Assembly: GCA_050742455.1 (NCBI GenBank)
Contig: JBOGIG010000032.1
Span: 1-8,245, forward strand
Origin: JBOGIG01 sp050742455
GTDB taxonomy: Bacteria; Actinomycetota; Acidimicrobiia; Acidimicrobiales; JBOGIG01
Reading direction: 5' to 3'
DNA: 8,245 nucleotides
Shown: in pieces, positions 1 to 6,554 of the stretch
Position numbering within the stretch: the stretch's first letter is position 1
Layout of the letters: each line of letters begins with the position of its first letter
Notes under the pieces: generated by a model
The model's input: only the letters and a program-made list of their open reading frames with translations
The model's database searches: none
Told to the model about the DNA's origin: nothing
Translations under genes and position numbers: made by a program

Positions 1-1
1 C

Positions 2-418
2 ATTGCCATTCCCACTTTCTTGGGGGCCAAGAACACGGCCAATGACCGGGCCTCGCAGGCCAACCTGCGCAATGCCCTGACCAACGCCGACAGCATCTTC
101 GCCAATACGCAGGACTACAGCGTGATATCGGCGTCGAGCCTTTCTTCGGTGGAGCCCGCCATCAATTTCGCGACCCAAGTGGATGCGACCACCGCGAACC
201 AGGTAGCGGTCGCGAGCGGTACGATCACCGGCGGCAGCGGCACTTACATCGCCTTTGCCAGCCTGTCCAAGGCGGGCAATTGTTGGATCGAATATCAGCC
301 CTCCAACGCAGCAACCACGTTCGATGTGCTCAAGAAGGCAACGGTCCCCCAATGCAACTCGCTGTTGGGGACCGATTCCACCACACCGCCTCTCAGCAAA
401 ACCTTCCCGGCTAGCTAG
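2..418 (+). CDS. Type IV pilin-like protein, 5' end outside window
   Basis: The reading frame is open from the first bases (frame starting at base 2) to TAG at 416-418, giving 138 visible residues. It begins IAIPTFLGAKNTANDRASQANLRNALTNA when read across the first codons, which matches the end of the conserved hydrophobic helix and following amphipathic helix of type IV pilins (typical pattern AAIAIPxFL.A). The prepilin peptidase site and start codon therefore lie upstream of the window. The globular part has two cysteines (visible residues 94 and 118), spaced like the C-terminal disulfide loop of pilins. The expected role is a major or minor pilin subunit, processed in the inner membrane and assembled into a surface filament. 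A TTG at 20 could be mistaken for a start, but the pilin signature begins before it. Pilin identity is well supported; the exact pilus type (competence, motility or adhesion) cannot be told. A strong terminator follows 40 bp downstream. Confidence 0.85.
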   Translation: MAIPTFLGAKNTANDRASQANLRNALTNADSIFANTQDYSVISASSLSSVEPAINFATQVDATTANQVAVASGTITGGSGTYIAFASLSKAGNCWIEYQPSNAATTFDVLKKATVPQCNSLLGTDSTTPPLSKTFPAS

Positions 419-458
419 GCCAAGCACAACCCAAGCCAAACAGCTACTCAATCCAATT

Positions 459-491
459 GAAACGAACGGCCCTTCAAGGGCCGTTCGTTTC
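459..491 (+). terminator. Perfect hairpin terminator after the pilin gene
   Basis: The 33 bases form a perfect inverted repeat centred on C475. Arms 459-474 and 476-491 match base for base, leaving a minimal loop of TTCAA and at least 14 paired bases rich in GC. A short T-run (488-490) ends the right arm and an A-run begins the left arm, so the hairpin could work in either direction, although the U-tract is short. The next gene starts at 524 with its own promoter, which fits a transcription boundary here. Confidence 0.85.
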
Positions 492-510
492 GCGTGAGGC
501 CCTGATCACA

Positions 511-516
511 TAACCT
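511..516 (+). promoter_or_regulatory. -10 box TAACCT for leaderless transcript of the cysteine-rich gene
   Basis: TAACCT fits the actinobacterial -10 pattern TANNNT and ends 7 nt before the GTG at 524. Transcription would begin at or next to the start codon. There is no Shine-Dalgarno sequence at a usable distance; the only GAGG is about 25 nt upstream. No clear -35 box is seen. Confidence 0.55.
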
Positions 517-523
517 CACCGTT

Positions 524-1327
524 GTGTCCGATCGACCCAGAGCCGCGGCCATCCGGTCCGAGGCGGTACAACCACTGCCGGTCGGGGCGCATGAGTGGGT
601 GTACTTTGCCGACCCGGACGAGGACCGGGAGTGGCGATTCGACGTGACTTTCCTGCTCTCGGGGTGGGGGTGCATATTCGGCGAGGGGTGTCAGGGGGTG
701 CTCACCGCTCGCTCCCCGGAGATGGCGCAGGGCTGTTGCTCCTACGGCGCCCACTTCACCGGACCACAAGACGCCGACAGGGTGGAACGAGCCGCAGAGA
801 CGCTCACCCCCGCGCAATGGCAGTTCCGCTCCCGAGCCCGGGCCCGGGCCGGGGCCGGAGCCGGGGCCGGCGTGATCAAGACCACCCGGTCGGGTCAGGC
901 CATGACCCGCCAGGCCGATGGGGCCTGCATCTTCTTGAACCGTCCTGATTTCCCCGGAGGTCCGGGATGCGCCCTGCACCGGGCCGCCCTGGAGCGGGGG
1001 ATCGAACCACTGGAGCTCAAGCCCGACGTGTGCTGGCAGCTCCCGCTCCGCCGCGAGGACACCGAGAACCCCGACGGCTCGGTGACCTCGACGCTGACCC
1101 AATGGGACCGGCGGCACTGGGGTGACGGGGGCGAGGAGTTCGCCTGGTGGTGCACCGAAGAGCCCAGGGCCTTTGCCGGGTCGGTACCCGTATACCTGTC
1201 GATGAAGGCCGAGTTGGTGGCTCTGTGTGGCGCTGCCATCTATGCAGAAGTGGCGGGGTACCTGGACAGGCGTCGGTCTGGAGCCGTGCCGCTCCCCCAC
1301 CCGGTGGTTCGCCATACCGGGGGCTAG
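524..1327 (+). CDS. Cysteine-rich, probably metal- or Fe-S-binding protein of unknown function
   Basis: This is a 267-aa protein with cysteines at positions 50, 56, 71, 72, 135, 149, 170, 210 and 235. The spacing C-x5-C, a CC pair, then C...GCALH...VCWQLPL resembles the actinobacterial relatives of the cysteine-cluster families (YkgJ/UPF0153 or DUF3109 type). I recognise the LNRPxFPGGxGCALH and KPxVCWQLPLR blocks as conserved in such hypothetical proteins, but no function is established. No signal peptide or membrane segment is visible, so it is probably cytoplasmic. Residues 104-116 are a low-complexity run (RARARAGAGAGAG) encoded by a 6-bp repeat, probably a linker between the CC cluster and the second cysteine cluster. 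The GTG start is chosen because it sits at the expected position downstream of a -10 box. An antisense open frame of 269 aa across this gene is a high-GC shadow. The stop codon lies inside the 25-bp tandem repeat that follows. Confidence 0.8.
   Translation: MSDRPRAAAIRSEAVQPLPVGAHEWVYFADPDEDREWRFDVTFLLSGWGCIFGEGCQGVLTARSPEMAQGCCSYGAHFTGPQDADRVERAAETLTPAQWQFRSRARARAGAGAGAGVIKTTRSGQAMTRQADGACIFLNRPDFPGGPGCALHRAALERGIEPLELKPDVCWQLPLRREDTENPDGSVTSTLTQWDRRHWGDGGEEFAWWCTEEPRAFAGSVPVYLSMKAELVALCGAAIYAEVAGYLDRRRSGAVPLPHPVVRHTGG
836..871 (+). repeat. 6-bp GCC(C/G)GG repeat, six units, encoding an (RA)n(GA)n linker
   Basis: Six consecutive hexamers of the form GCC-(C/G)G(G/A/C) encode alternating Ala with Arg or Gly. 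Because the unit is two codons long, gain or loss of a unit keeps the frame. It sits between the two cysteine clusters of the host protein. Confidence 0.8.
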
Positions 1328-1376
1328 GCGCTGGGGGCAAGCCGGGGGCTAGGCGCTGGGGGCAAGCCGGGGGCTA
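1317..1376. repeat. 25-bp G-rich direct repeat (2.4 copies) between two convergent genes
   Basis: Two identical 25-bp units lie at 1317-1341 and 1342-1366. A third partial copy matches for its first 10 bases (1367-1376). Each unit has two runs of five G (five runs in total, at 1319, 1333, 1344, 1358 and 1369), with loops of 9, 6, 9 and 6 nt, a pattern able to form a long-loop G-quadruplex on the + strand. The TAG of the rightward gene is in unit 1 (1325-1327). The TAG of the leftward small gene is in the partial unit (complement of 1374-1376). The array may mark or enforce the transcription end between the two genes. Confidence 0.9.
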
Positions 1377-1520
1377 AATGTCCTCTTCGCCGGCCAGGCA
1401 CCAGGATGCGTGCTCGTCCTCGGGGTCGGCGCCACACTCCGCGCAGGGCTCGGCGTTGACCTCATTGGAGCGTTTCAGGCTCCGTGCTTCCTCAAATCGC
1501 CGATGACGTCCCTTTTTCAC
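1374..1520 (-). CDS. Small (48 aa) probable zinc-binding protein
   Basis: The reverse strand encodes 48 residues from GTG (complement of 1518-1520) to TAG. The N-terminal half is strongly basic (MKKGRHRRFEEARSLKRS). The C-terminal half has Cys26-x2-Cys29-x7-His37-x3-Cys41 in an acidic setting (EPCAECGADPEDEHASWCL), which looks like a compact CCHC zinc site. A strong ribosome site GAGGAG lies 6 nt upstream, the best in the window, and it decides the start. I remember similar small proteins from Acidimicrobiia genomes but know no function; nucleic-acid binding or a protein-binding zinc knuckle are reasonable guesses only. The gene converges on the cysteine-rich gene and diverges from the 76-aa gene at 1576. 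It is shorter than a usual 60-residue gene-finding limit and is easily missed. Confidence 0.85.
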   Translation of the reverse strand: MKKGRHRRFEEARSLKRSNEVNAEPCAECGADPEDEHASWCLAGEEDI

Positions 1521-1526
1521 GAGCCG

Positions 1527-1532
1527 CTCCTC
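1527..1532 (-). promoter_or_regulatory. Strong Shine-Dalgarno GAGGAG for the small zinc protein
   Basis: On the reverse strand GAGGAG is followed by a 6-nt spacer and GTG. It is one of the few clear Shine-Dalgarno sequences in the window, where most genes look leaderless, and it fixes the start of the 48-aa gene. Confidence 0.8.
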
Positions 1533-1559
1533 GATTTCCAATCAACCCGGACCATCCGG

Positions 1560-1569
1560 AGTCTAACCT
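1560..1569. promoter_or_regulatory. Overlapping back-to-back -10 boxes, candidate bidirectional promoter
   Basis: Rightward, TAACCT at 1564-1569 ends 6 nt before the ATG at 1576, so the transcript would be leaderless. Leftward, TAGACT (complement of 1560-1565) would start a transcript near 1553 with a leader of about 33 nt containing the GAGGAG ribosome site. The two boxes share the central TA at 1564-1565. Bidirectional promoters built on -10 symmetry are known in bacteria; its use here is inference. Confidence 0.5.
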
Positions 1570-1575
1570 GGTCCT

Positions 1576-1806
1576 ATGGCTGAAGAATTCGACCCCGGGG
1601 CCATGATCGAACGGTTCCGAAATCGGGCCACGGCCGTGCGCAACCGCGGCCTCCCACCCGTCGAAGGAGCCGAACGTCGCCGGTTCATGGAGCAGGCCAA
1701 GGTTGATTTCATGGACTTTGCCATGATTTCGGATGCCCAGGCCGTCCTTGATGAGGGCGTACTCACCCTGCGCATCGACCTGCGCCCGGCTCCGCCACCC
1801 GACTAG
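1576..1806 (+). CDS. Conserved-looking 76-aa protein of unknown function
   Basis: The 76-aa protein is mostly charged and helical-looking: FDPGAMIERFRNRATAVRNRG, then PPVEGAERRRFMEQAKVDFMDFAMISDA, and a final ILxxxVLTLRIDLRP-type strand. It has no cysteine, signal peptide or membrane segment, and is presumably cytoplasmic. I recognise the pattern (ERFRxRAxAVRxRGxPPVEG...AKVDFMDxAMI.DA) as a hypothetical family that I associate with Acidimicrobiia, without any known role. ATG at 1576 is chosen because a -10 box TAACCT ends 6 nt upstream and no Shine-Dalgarno is present. It precedes fabF on the same strand by 45 bp, but fabF appears to have its own promoter, so an operon is not certain. Confidence 0.8.
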   Translation: MAEEFDPGAMIERFRNRATAVRNRGLPPVEGAERRRFMEQAKVDFMDFAMISDAQAVLDEGVLTLRIDLRPAPPPD

Positions 1807-1839
1807 CCAGGTCGTCTTGGCCCCATGGGGTCGGAGATA

Positions 1840-1845
1840 TAGCGT
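1840..1845 (+). promoter_or_regulatory. -10 box TAGCGT for leaderless fabF transcript
   Basis: TAGCGT fits TANNNT and ends 6 nt before the GTG of fabF at 1852. The only purine-rich stretch, GGAG at 1833-1836, is 15 nt from the start, too far for a normal ribosome site. The same hexamer with the same 6-nt spacing precedes rnd on the other strand. Confidence 0.55.
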
Positions 1846-1851
1846 TGGGGC

Positions 1852-3084
<1,233 letters not shown>

Positions 3085-4788
3085 TTGGGGCTCCCAGGTG
3101 ACGCCCCGTGGTGGCAGTCGGCGGTTTTCTATCAGATCTGGCCCCGTTGCTTTGCCGACGGCAATGGCGACGGGGTGGGTGACCTCATCGGGGTGCGCAA
3201 CAAGCTCGACTACCTGGCCTGGCTGGGCATAGACGCTATATGGCTATCGCCCTTCTATCCATCACCCCAGGCTGATTTTGGCTACGACGTGGCCGACTAC
3301 TGTGCCGTGGACCCCGCCTTCGGTTCTATGGAGGACTTCGACGACCTGGTCCGCCAGGCCCACGATCGCCACATCAGGGTCATCATCGATTGGGTACCCA
3401 ACCACACCAGCGACGCCCACCCCTGGTTCGGGGAGTCACGCTCTAGCCGGACCTCGGCCAAACGGGATTACTACGTGTGGCGGGACTCCAGACCTGGGAC
3501 GGCCGAGCCCGGCCGGAAGGGGGAACCGCCCAACAACTGGGGCGAGGCATTCGGCGACGGTCCGGCATGGACCTGGGACGAGCACACCGGCCAGTGGTAC
3601 CTGCACCTTTTCCTCTCCGAGCAGCCCGACCTCAACTGGCACGATCCCCGGGTTGAAGACTCGATGGCCGCGGTGGTGTCGTTTTGGTTGGACCGCGGTG
3701 TGGACGGCTTGCGTATGGACGTCGTACACCTGATCGGCAAGGATCCGGCCCTGCCCGATCTGCCGGCCACAAAAGCCGGGCGCTCTGTGGTGGCCTACAT
3801 CGACGACCCTGCCACCCACCCAATGCTGCGCAGGCTGCGCCACCAGGCTGACTCCTACGACCACCATCCAGTCCTGGTGGGAGAGGTCATCCTGCGTTCC
3901 GCCGACAAGATCGCCCAGTACTACGGCGAATCCGACGAGCTCCACCTTGCCTTTTACTTTCCGGCCATGTGGATCCCCTGGGATCAACCAGCCTGGACCG
4001 GGCAGTTGGAACAGGCCCGCCAGGCCATGGATCCCCGCCGGGCCTGGCCGACCTGGGTCCTGTCCAACCACGACAATCCCCGCCATCGCACCCGCTACGG
4101 GGGCTCTGAGGCTCGGGCCCGGGCGGCCGCCGTCCTGCTCACCACGCTTCGCGGTACCCCGTTCCTTTATGCCGGGGAGGAACTGGGGTTGGAGGACGCC
4201 ATCGTGGCCGACGAGGAACGACGGGACCCGGGCGGTCGGGACGGGGCCCGAGCCCCCCTGCCCTGGGATTCAACGCCGGACCACGGCTGGGTTCCGTCAC
4301 CCGAGTGGCCGGTGTGGCCCCCCGAGCCGGAGCGGCGCAACCCTGTGGTCATGGGCGCGGACCCAGGATCCATCCTGAATCTGTACCGCACCATGTTGCA
4401 GCGACGGAAAGGCTCGGTGGCGCTGCGACTGGGAACGTTTGAAACGCTGGCCGCCCCCGAGGGAGTACTGGCCTTTGCCCGGCGCTCGGCCGTCGGGAGC
4501 CCGGCCATCCGGAGCCCGGCCGTCGAGAGCTCGGGCGTCGAGAGCTGGGCCATCCGGAGCTCGGGCGTCGATGGTCAGGGCACATCTGACGTCAGGGTGG
4601 TGTTGGTCAACTTCACCGACCAGGCTCACTCGGTTCCCCCAGGAGCGGACTGGCCCTCGGAGGGTCTGCCAGGGTGGACGGTATCGGTCGATTCGTCCGA
4701 CACTACTGCCGAGGGTGGGCCTTACCTCGGCCGGCTTGCTCCGTCGGCCGGTGTGGTGCTCACCGTGTCTGGTGAGGCGGGGACCTGA
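3085..4788 (+). CDS. GH13 alpha-glucosidase / oligo-1,6-glucosidase-type enzyme
   Basis: This 567-aa enzyme belongs to the alpha-amylase superfamily and should hydrolyse terminal alpha-glucosidic bonds of short maltose- or isomaltose-type sugars in the cytoplasm; no signal peptide is seen. It opens with WWQSAVFYQIWPRCFADGNGDGVGDL, typical of GH13 oligosaccharide enzymes. Conserved region I is DWVPNH (102-107). The nucleophile is Asp212 in GLRMDVVHLI, the acid/base Glu267 in VGEVIL, and the third carboxylate Asp330 in SNHDNPR. Val213 after the nucleophile is a residue linked to alpha-1,6 acceptance in some subfamilies, but it does not settle the substrate. A C-terminal beta domain starts near residue 420 and contains the pentapeptide minisatellite (about 467-497). 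The start must be TTG 3085: the preceding in-frame codon is the fabF TGA and no later in-frame start precedes the conserved N-terminus. No ribosome site is seen, so translation probably depends on fabF. Confidence 0.92.
   Translation: MGLPGDAPWWQSAVFYQIWPRCFADGNGDGVGDLIGVRNKLDYLAWLGIDAIWLSPFYPSPQADFGYDVADYCAVDPAFGSMEDFDDLVRQAHDRHIRVIIDWVPNHTSDAHPWFGESRSSRTSAKRDYYVWRDSRPGTAEPGRKGEPPNNWGEAFGDGPAWTWDEHTGQWYLHLFLSEQPDLNWHDPRVEDSMAAVVSFWLDRGVDGLRMDVVHLIGKDPALPDLPATKAGRSVVAYIDDPATHPMLRRLRHQADSYDHHPVLVGEVILRSADKIAQYYGESDELHLAFYFPAMWIPWDQPAWTGQLEQARQAMDPRRAWPTWVLSNHDNPRHRTRYGGSEARARAAAVLLTTLRGTPFLYAGEELGLEDAIVADEERRDPGGRDGARAPLPWDSTPDHGWVPSPEWPVWPPEPERRNPVVMGADPGSILNLYRTMLQRRKGSVALRLGTFETLAAPEGVLAFARRSAVGSPAIRSPAVESSGVESWAIRSSGVDGQGTSDVRVVLVNFTDQAHSVPPGADWPSEGLPGWTVSVDSSDTTAEGGPYLGRLAPSAGVVLTVSGEAGT
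4484..4573 (+). repeat. 15-bp minisatellite, six units, encoding pentapeptides inside GH13
   Basis: Six contiguous 15-bp units (4484, 4499, 4514, 4529, 4544, 4559) share the pattern GC(C/T)(C/G)GG(C/G)C(A/G)TC(C/G)(G/A)GA with small changes. They encode S-x-(A/G)-(V/I)-x pentapeptides (SAVGS, PAIRS, PAVES, SGVES, WAIRS, SGVDG). The unit is five codons long, so copy-number changes would not break the frame. It sits in a loop between two predicted strands of the C-terminal beta domain (LAFARR and VRVVLVNFTD). Confidence 0.9.
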
Positions 4789-5948
4789 AGCAAGGGTCGG
4801 CCCGAACGTTCCTCCAGGACCAGCCGGCCGTCACCGTCGAAAGCCAGGGCGGCATCACCCGAGACGAGCATTTGGATAGGTTGTCCCAACAGTTCGTGGC
4901 GCCAGCCTTCCGCTAAGCGGCCCCCGGCGCCGGACAGGGCAGCCGACAGATCGGCCCGAGTGGCCAGCAGGCTGGCATCGATCCGGTAATCGTCAGCCAG
5001 CTGGCCGACCCAGGCCGAAGCCAGGGCCACAGCCGGACGCATGGTGACATCAAGGCCGCTGGCCGGGGGCAGGCAGAGCTCGCCCCGGTCCAGGCCCTTG
5101 CCCCGTTCCACGGCGGCCAGAAGGCTCTCGCCCACTGCACCCTTGACGCTTCGGGAATCGAGACCTCGTACTCCGGCCAGTTCTCCCGGGGTGGAGGGAG
5201 GCCTATGGGCGATAGAAGACAGAGACAGGTCGCTCAGCACGAAGCGGACCGGCTTGTCGATGTCAGCCGCTCGGCGCTCGCGCCATGCCGCCACCGCCTG
5301 GGCAACTCCCCGGGAGCTCCCCCGCAGCGACCGGGAGTCCTTCATGCGCCACCAGGCCCGGTCGGGATCGCGGGGTCCGTGGGGGGAGCTGCGCACTATT
5401 TCGCATTCGTGTTCGGCCCATTGCAAGCGGCCCACCTCGACCAGCCGGCGCGTCAGTTCCCGGTGCAGGTCCAGCAGGTGTATGACGTCCCCGGCGGCGT
5501 AGCTGGCCTGATCCGGGGTCAGCGGGCGCTTGGTCCAATCGGTCAGGCGGTCACCCTTGGTCAGAGCCACCCCGAGCACCGATTCCACCAGGGAGGCCAG
5601 TGAAGGTGACGACCAACCCAAGAACCCCGCGGCCAGCTGGGTGTCGAACAAACGAGCCGGAATACAGCCGCATTCGCGCTCGAGCACCTCGAGGTCCTGA
5701 TCCCCGGCGTGGGTGACGGCAAGGCCATCACCGGCCAGGACCCCCGACAGGGATCGCAGGTCCACGGCGTATGGGTCGATGAGGACCACCCCGCCGAGCC
5801 AGGCCACCTGGAGCAGGGCCAGGTGTGGAAAGTACGTGCGCTCACGGTGAAACTCGGTGTCGAATCCGTACACGTCAGCTTTGGCCAACTCTGCCAGGAC
5901 CTCGTCGAAGGCAGCCTGGTCCTGGATCAGACGGTGGGTGCCGGCCAT
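4722..5948 (-). CDS. rnd: Ribonuclease D family 3'-5' exoribonuclease
   Basis: The 408-aa protein has the DEDDy exonuclease set: Asp30 and Glu32 in FDTEFHRERTYFPHLALLQVA, Asp85 in HAGDQDLEVL, and Tyr150-x3-Asp154 in YAAGDVIHLLDLH. A block resembling KGDRLTDWTKRPLTPDQ precedes exo III, as in RNase D. An HRDC domain follows at about 213-285 (AWRERRAADIDKPVRFVLSD...LAGVRGLDSRSVKG), and a more diverged second C-terminal helical domain completes the usual RNase D layout. Two metal ions at the carboxylates would remove 3' nucleotides from tRNA precursors and other RNAs in the cytoplasm. ATG 5948 is supported by a TAGCGT box ending 6 nt upstream and by the closeness of the first strand. The last 22 codons overlap the GH13 gene on the opposite strand and look like a non-conserved tail. 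Confidence 0.93.
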   Translation of the reverse strand: MAGTHRLIQDQAAFDEVLAELAKADVYGFDTEFHRERTYFPHLALLQVAWLGGVVLIDPYAVDLRSLSGVLAGDGLAVTHAGDQDLEVLERECGCIPARLFDTQLAAGFLGWSSPSLASLVESVLGVALTKGDRLTDWTKRPLTPDQASYAAGDVIHLLDLHRELTRRLVEVGRLQWAEHECEIVRSSPHGPRDPDRAWWRMKDSRSLRGSSRGVAQAVAAWRERRAADIDKPVRFVLSDLSLSSIAHRPPSTPGELAGVRGLDSRSVKGAVGESLLAAVERGKGLDRGELCLPPASGLDVTMRPAVALASAWVGQLADDYRIDASLLATRADLSAALSGAGGRLAEGWRHELLGQPIQMLVSGDAALAFDGDGRLVLEERSGRPLLQVPASPDTVSTTPADGASRPR

Positions 5949-5954
5949 GCGGCC

Positions 5955-5960
5955 ACGCTA
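5955..5960 (-). promoter_or_regulatory. -10 box TAGCGT for leaderless rnd transcript
   Basis: On the reverse strand TAGCGT ends 6 nt before the rnd ATG, with CCGG directly upstream. No Shine-Dalgarno is seen. It is arranged head to head with the box at 5982-5987. Confidence 0.55.
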
Positions 5961-5981
5961 CCGGTCCGGGGCCGGGGCCGG

Positions 5982-5987
5982 TAACCT
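5982..5987 (+). promoter_or_regulatory. -10 box TAACCT upstream of the gamma-carbonic-anhydrase-like gene
   Basis: TAACCT ends 9 nt before the ATG at 5997, so the mRNA would have at most a 2-3 nt leader. It is preceded by CCGG, as are the rnd box and the box at 7670. The segments TACCGG (5959-5964) and CCGGTA (5978-5983) form an inverted repeat joining the two divergent promoters. Confidence 0.5.
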
Positions 5988-5996
5988 CGCCATGGC

Positions 5997-6524
5997 ATGC
6001 CACCCCTGTTCTCATTCGAAGGGCTTTCGCCCCAGGTTCATCCCGATGCCTTCGTGGCCCCCACCGCCACCCTCGTCGGCGACGTCGTCATAGAGGCCGG
6101 GGCCTCGGTGTGGTACAACGCAGTCATCCGGGCCGACTGCTCCCAGGTGATAGTGCGGGCCGGGGCCAATGTCCAAGACGGATCGGTGATCCACTCACCG
6201 CCCGACGTAACCACCGAAATAGGCCCCGGCGCCACAGTGGCTCACCTCTGTGTGATCCATGGCGCAGTGTTGGGCCCTGAGTGCCTGGTGGCCAATGGCT
6301 CAACCGTGTTGGACGGGGCCGTCATCGGGGCCGGCAGCCTGGTGGCCGCCCACTCCCTCGTTGCCTCCAATACAACCATCCCTCCCGGCGTGCTTGCAGC
6401 GGGGTCGCCGGCGGTGGTCAAACGGCGTATCTCGGGCACCCCGGCCGAGATGTGGGTCAAGATCAATCCGTCCTTTTACGCCGACCTGGCTCGGCGTCAC
6501 CGGGCTGGGGTAGTCGAGGAATAG
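5997..6524 (+). CDS. Gamma-carbonic-anhydrase-like hexapeptide-repeat protein (YrdA/PaaY type)
   Basis: The 175-aa protein is a left-handed beta-helix built from hexapeptide repeats (runs such as VAPTATLVGDVVIEAGASVWYN and VLDGAVIGAGSLVA), ending in a C-terminal helix (about 143-172) that packs the trimer. The metal ligands expected for the gamma-CA family are present: His66 in DGSVIH, His83 and His88 in VAHLCVIHG, with the same five-residue spacing as in the Cam enzyme. RAD (45-47) and NVQD (58-61), also typical, are conserved. The acidic proton-shuttle loop of Cam is absent, as in the CamH/YrdA branch, so carbonic anhydrase activity is possible but not certain; relatives include a thioesterase (PaaY). 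It acts in the cytoplasm. ATG 5997 is in frame with the first strand; the ATG at 5992 is in another frame. It converges on the flavin reductase gene with a 30-bp gap. Confidence 0.9.
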   Translation: MPPLFSFEGLSPQVHPDAFVAPTATLVGDVVIEAGASVWYNAVIRADCSQVIVRAGANVQDGSVIHSPPDVTTEIGPGATVAHLCVIHGAVLGPECLVANGSTVLDGAVIGAGSLVAAHSLVASNTTIPPGVLAAGSPAVVKRRISGTPAEMWVKINPSFYADLARRHRAGVVEE

Positions 6525-6554
6525 GGCGAGTGGCGGGTCAACCCCGGCTCAGGG

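Noticed and set aside
20..22. TTG at 20 as the start of the pilin gene
   Set aside because: The pilin consensus IAIPTFL runs through this codon in the same open frame from base 2, so the gene starts upstream of the window.
506..1315. 269-aa open frame on the reverse strand opposite the cysteine-rich gene
   Set aside because: It is rich in Gly, Pro and Arg with no recognisable domain, and mirrors a well-supported gene. Long antisense frames are common in high-GC DNA.
1821..1830. 10-bp palindrome CCCCATGGGG upstream of fabF as an operator
   Set aside because: It is short and GC-rich, easily found by chance, and not repeated at another promoter in the window.
3436..4086. 216-aa reverse-strand open frame opposite the GH13 gene
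   Set aside because: It lies entirely over catalytic GH13 codons, shows no domain and has no promoter or ribosome site.
4439..4879. 146-aa frame reading through the minisatellite in another phase
   Set aside because: Its Arg/Pro/Ser repeats are an alternate-frame reading of the 15-bp units in GH13; the GH13 frame has clear homology on both sides of the repeat.
6525..6554. Terminator between the gamma-CA-like gene and the flavin reductase gene
   Set aside because: The 30-bp gap is GC-rich, but I see no convincing inverted repeat or T-run.
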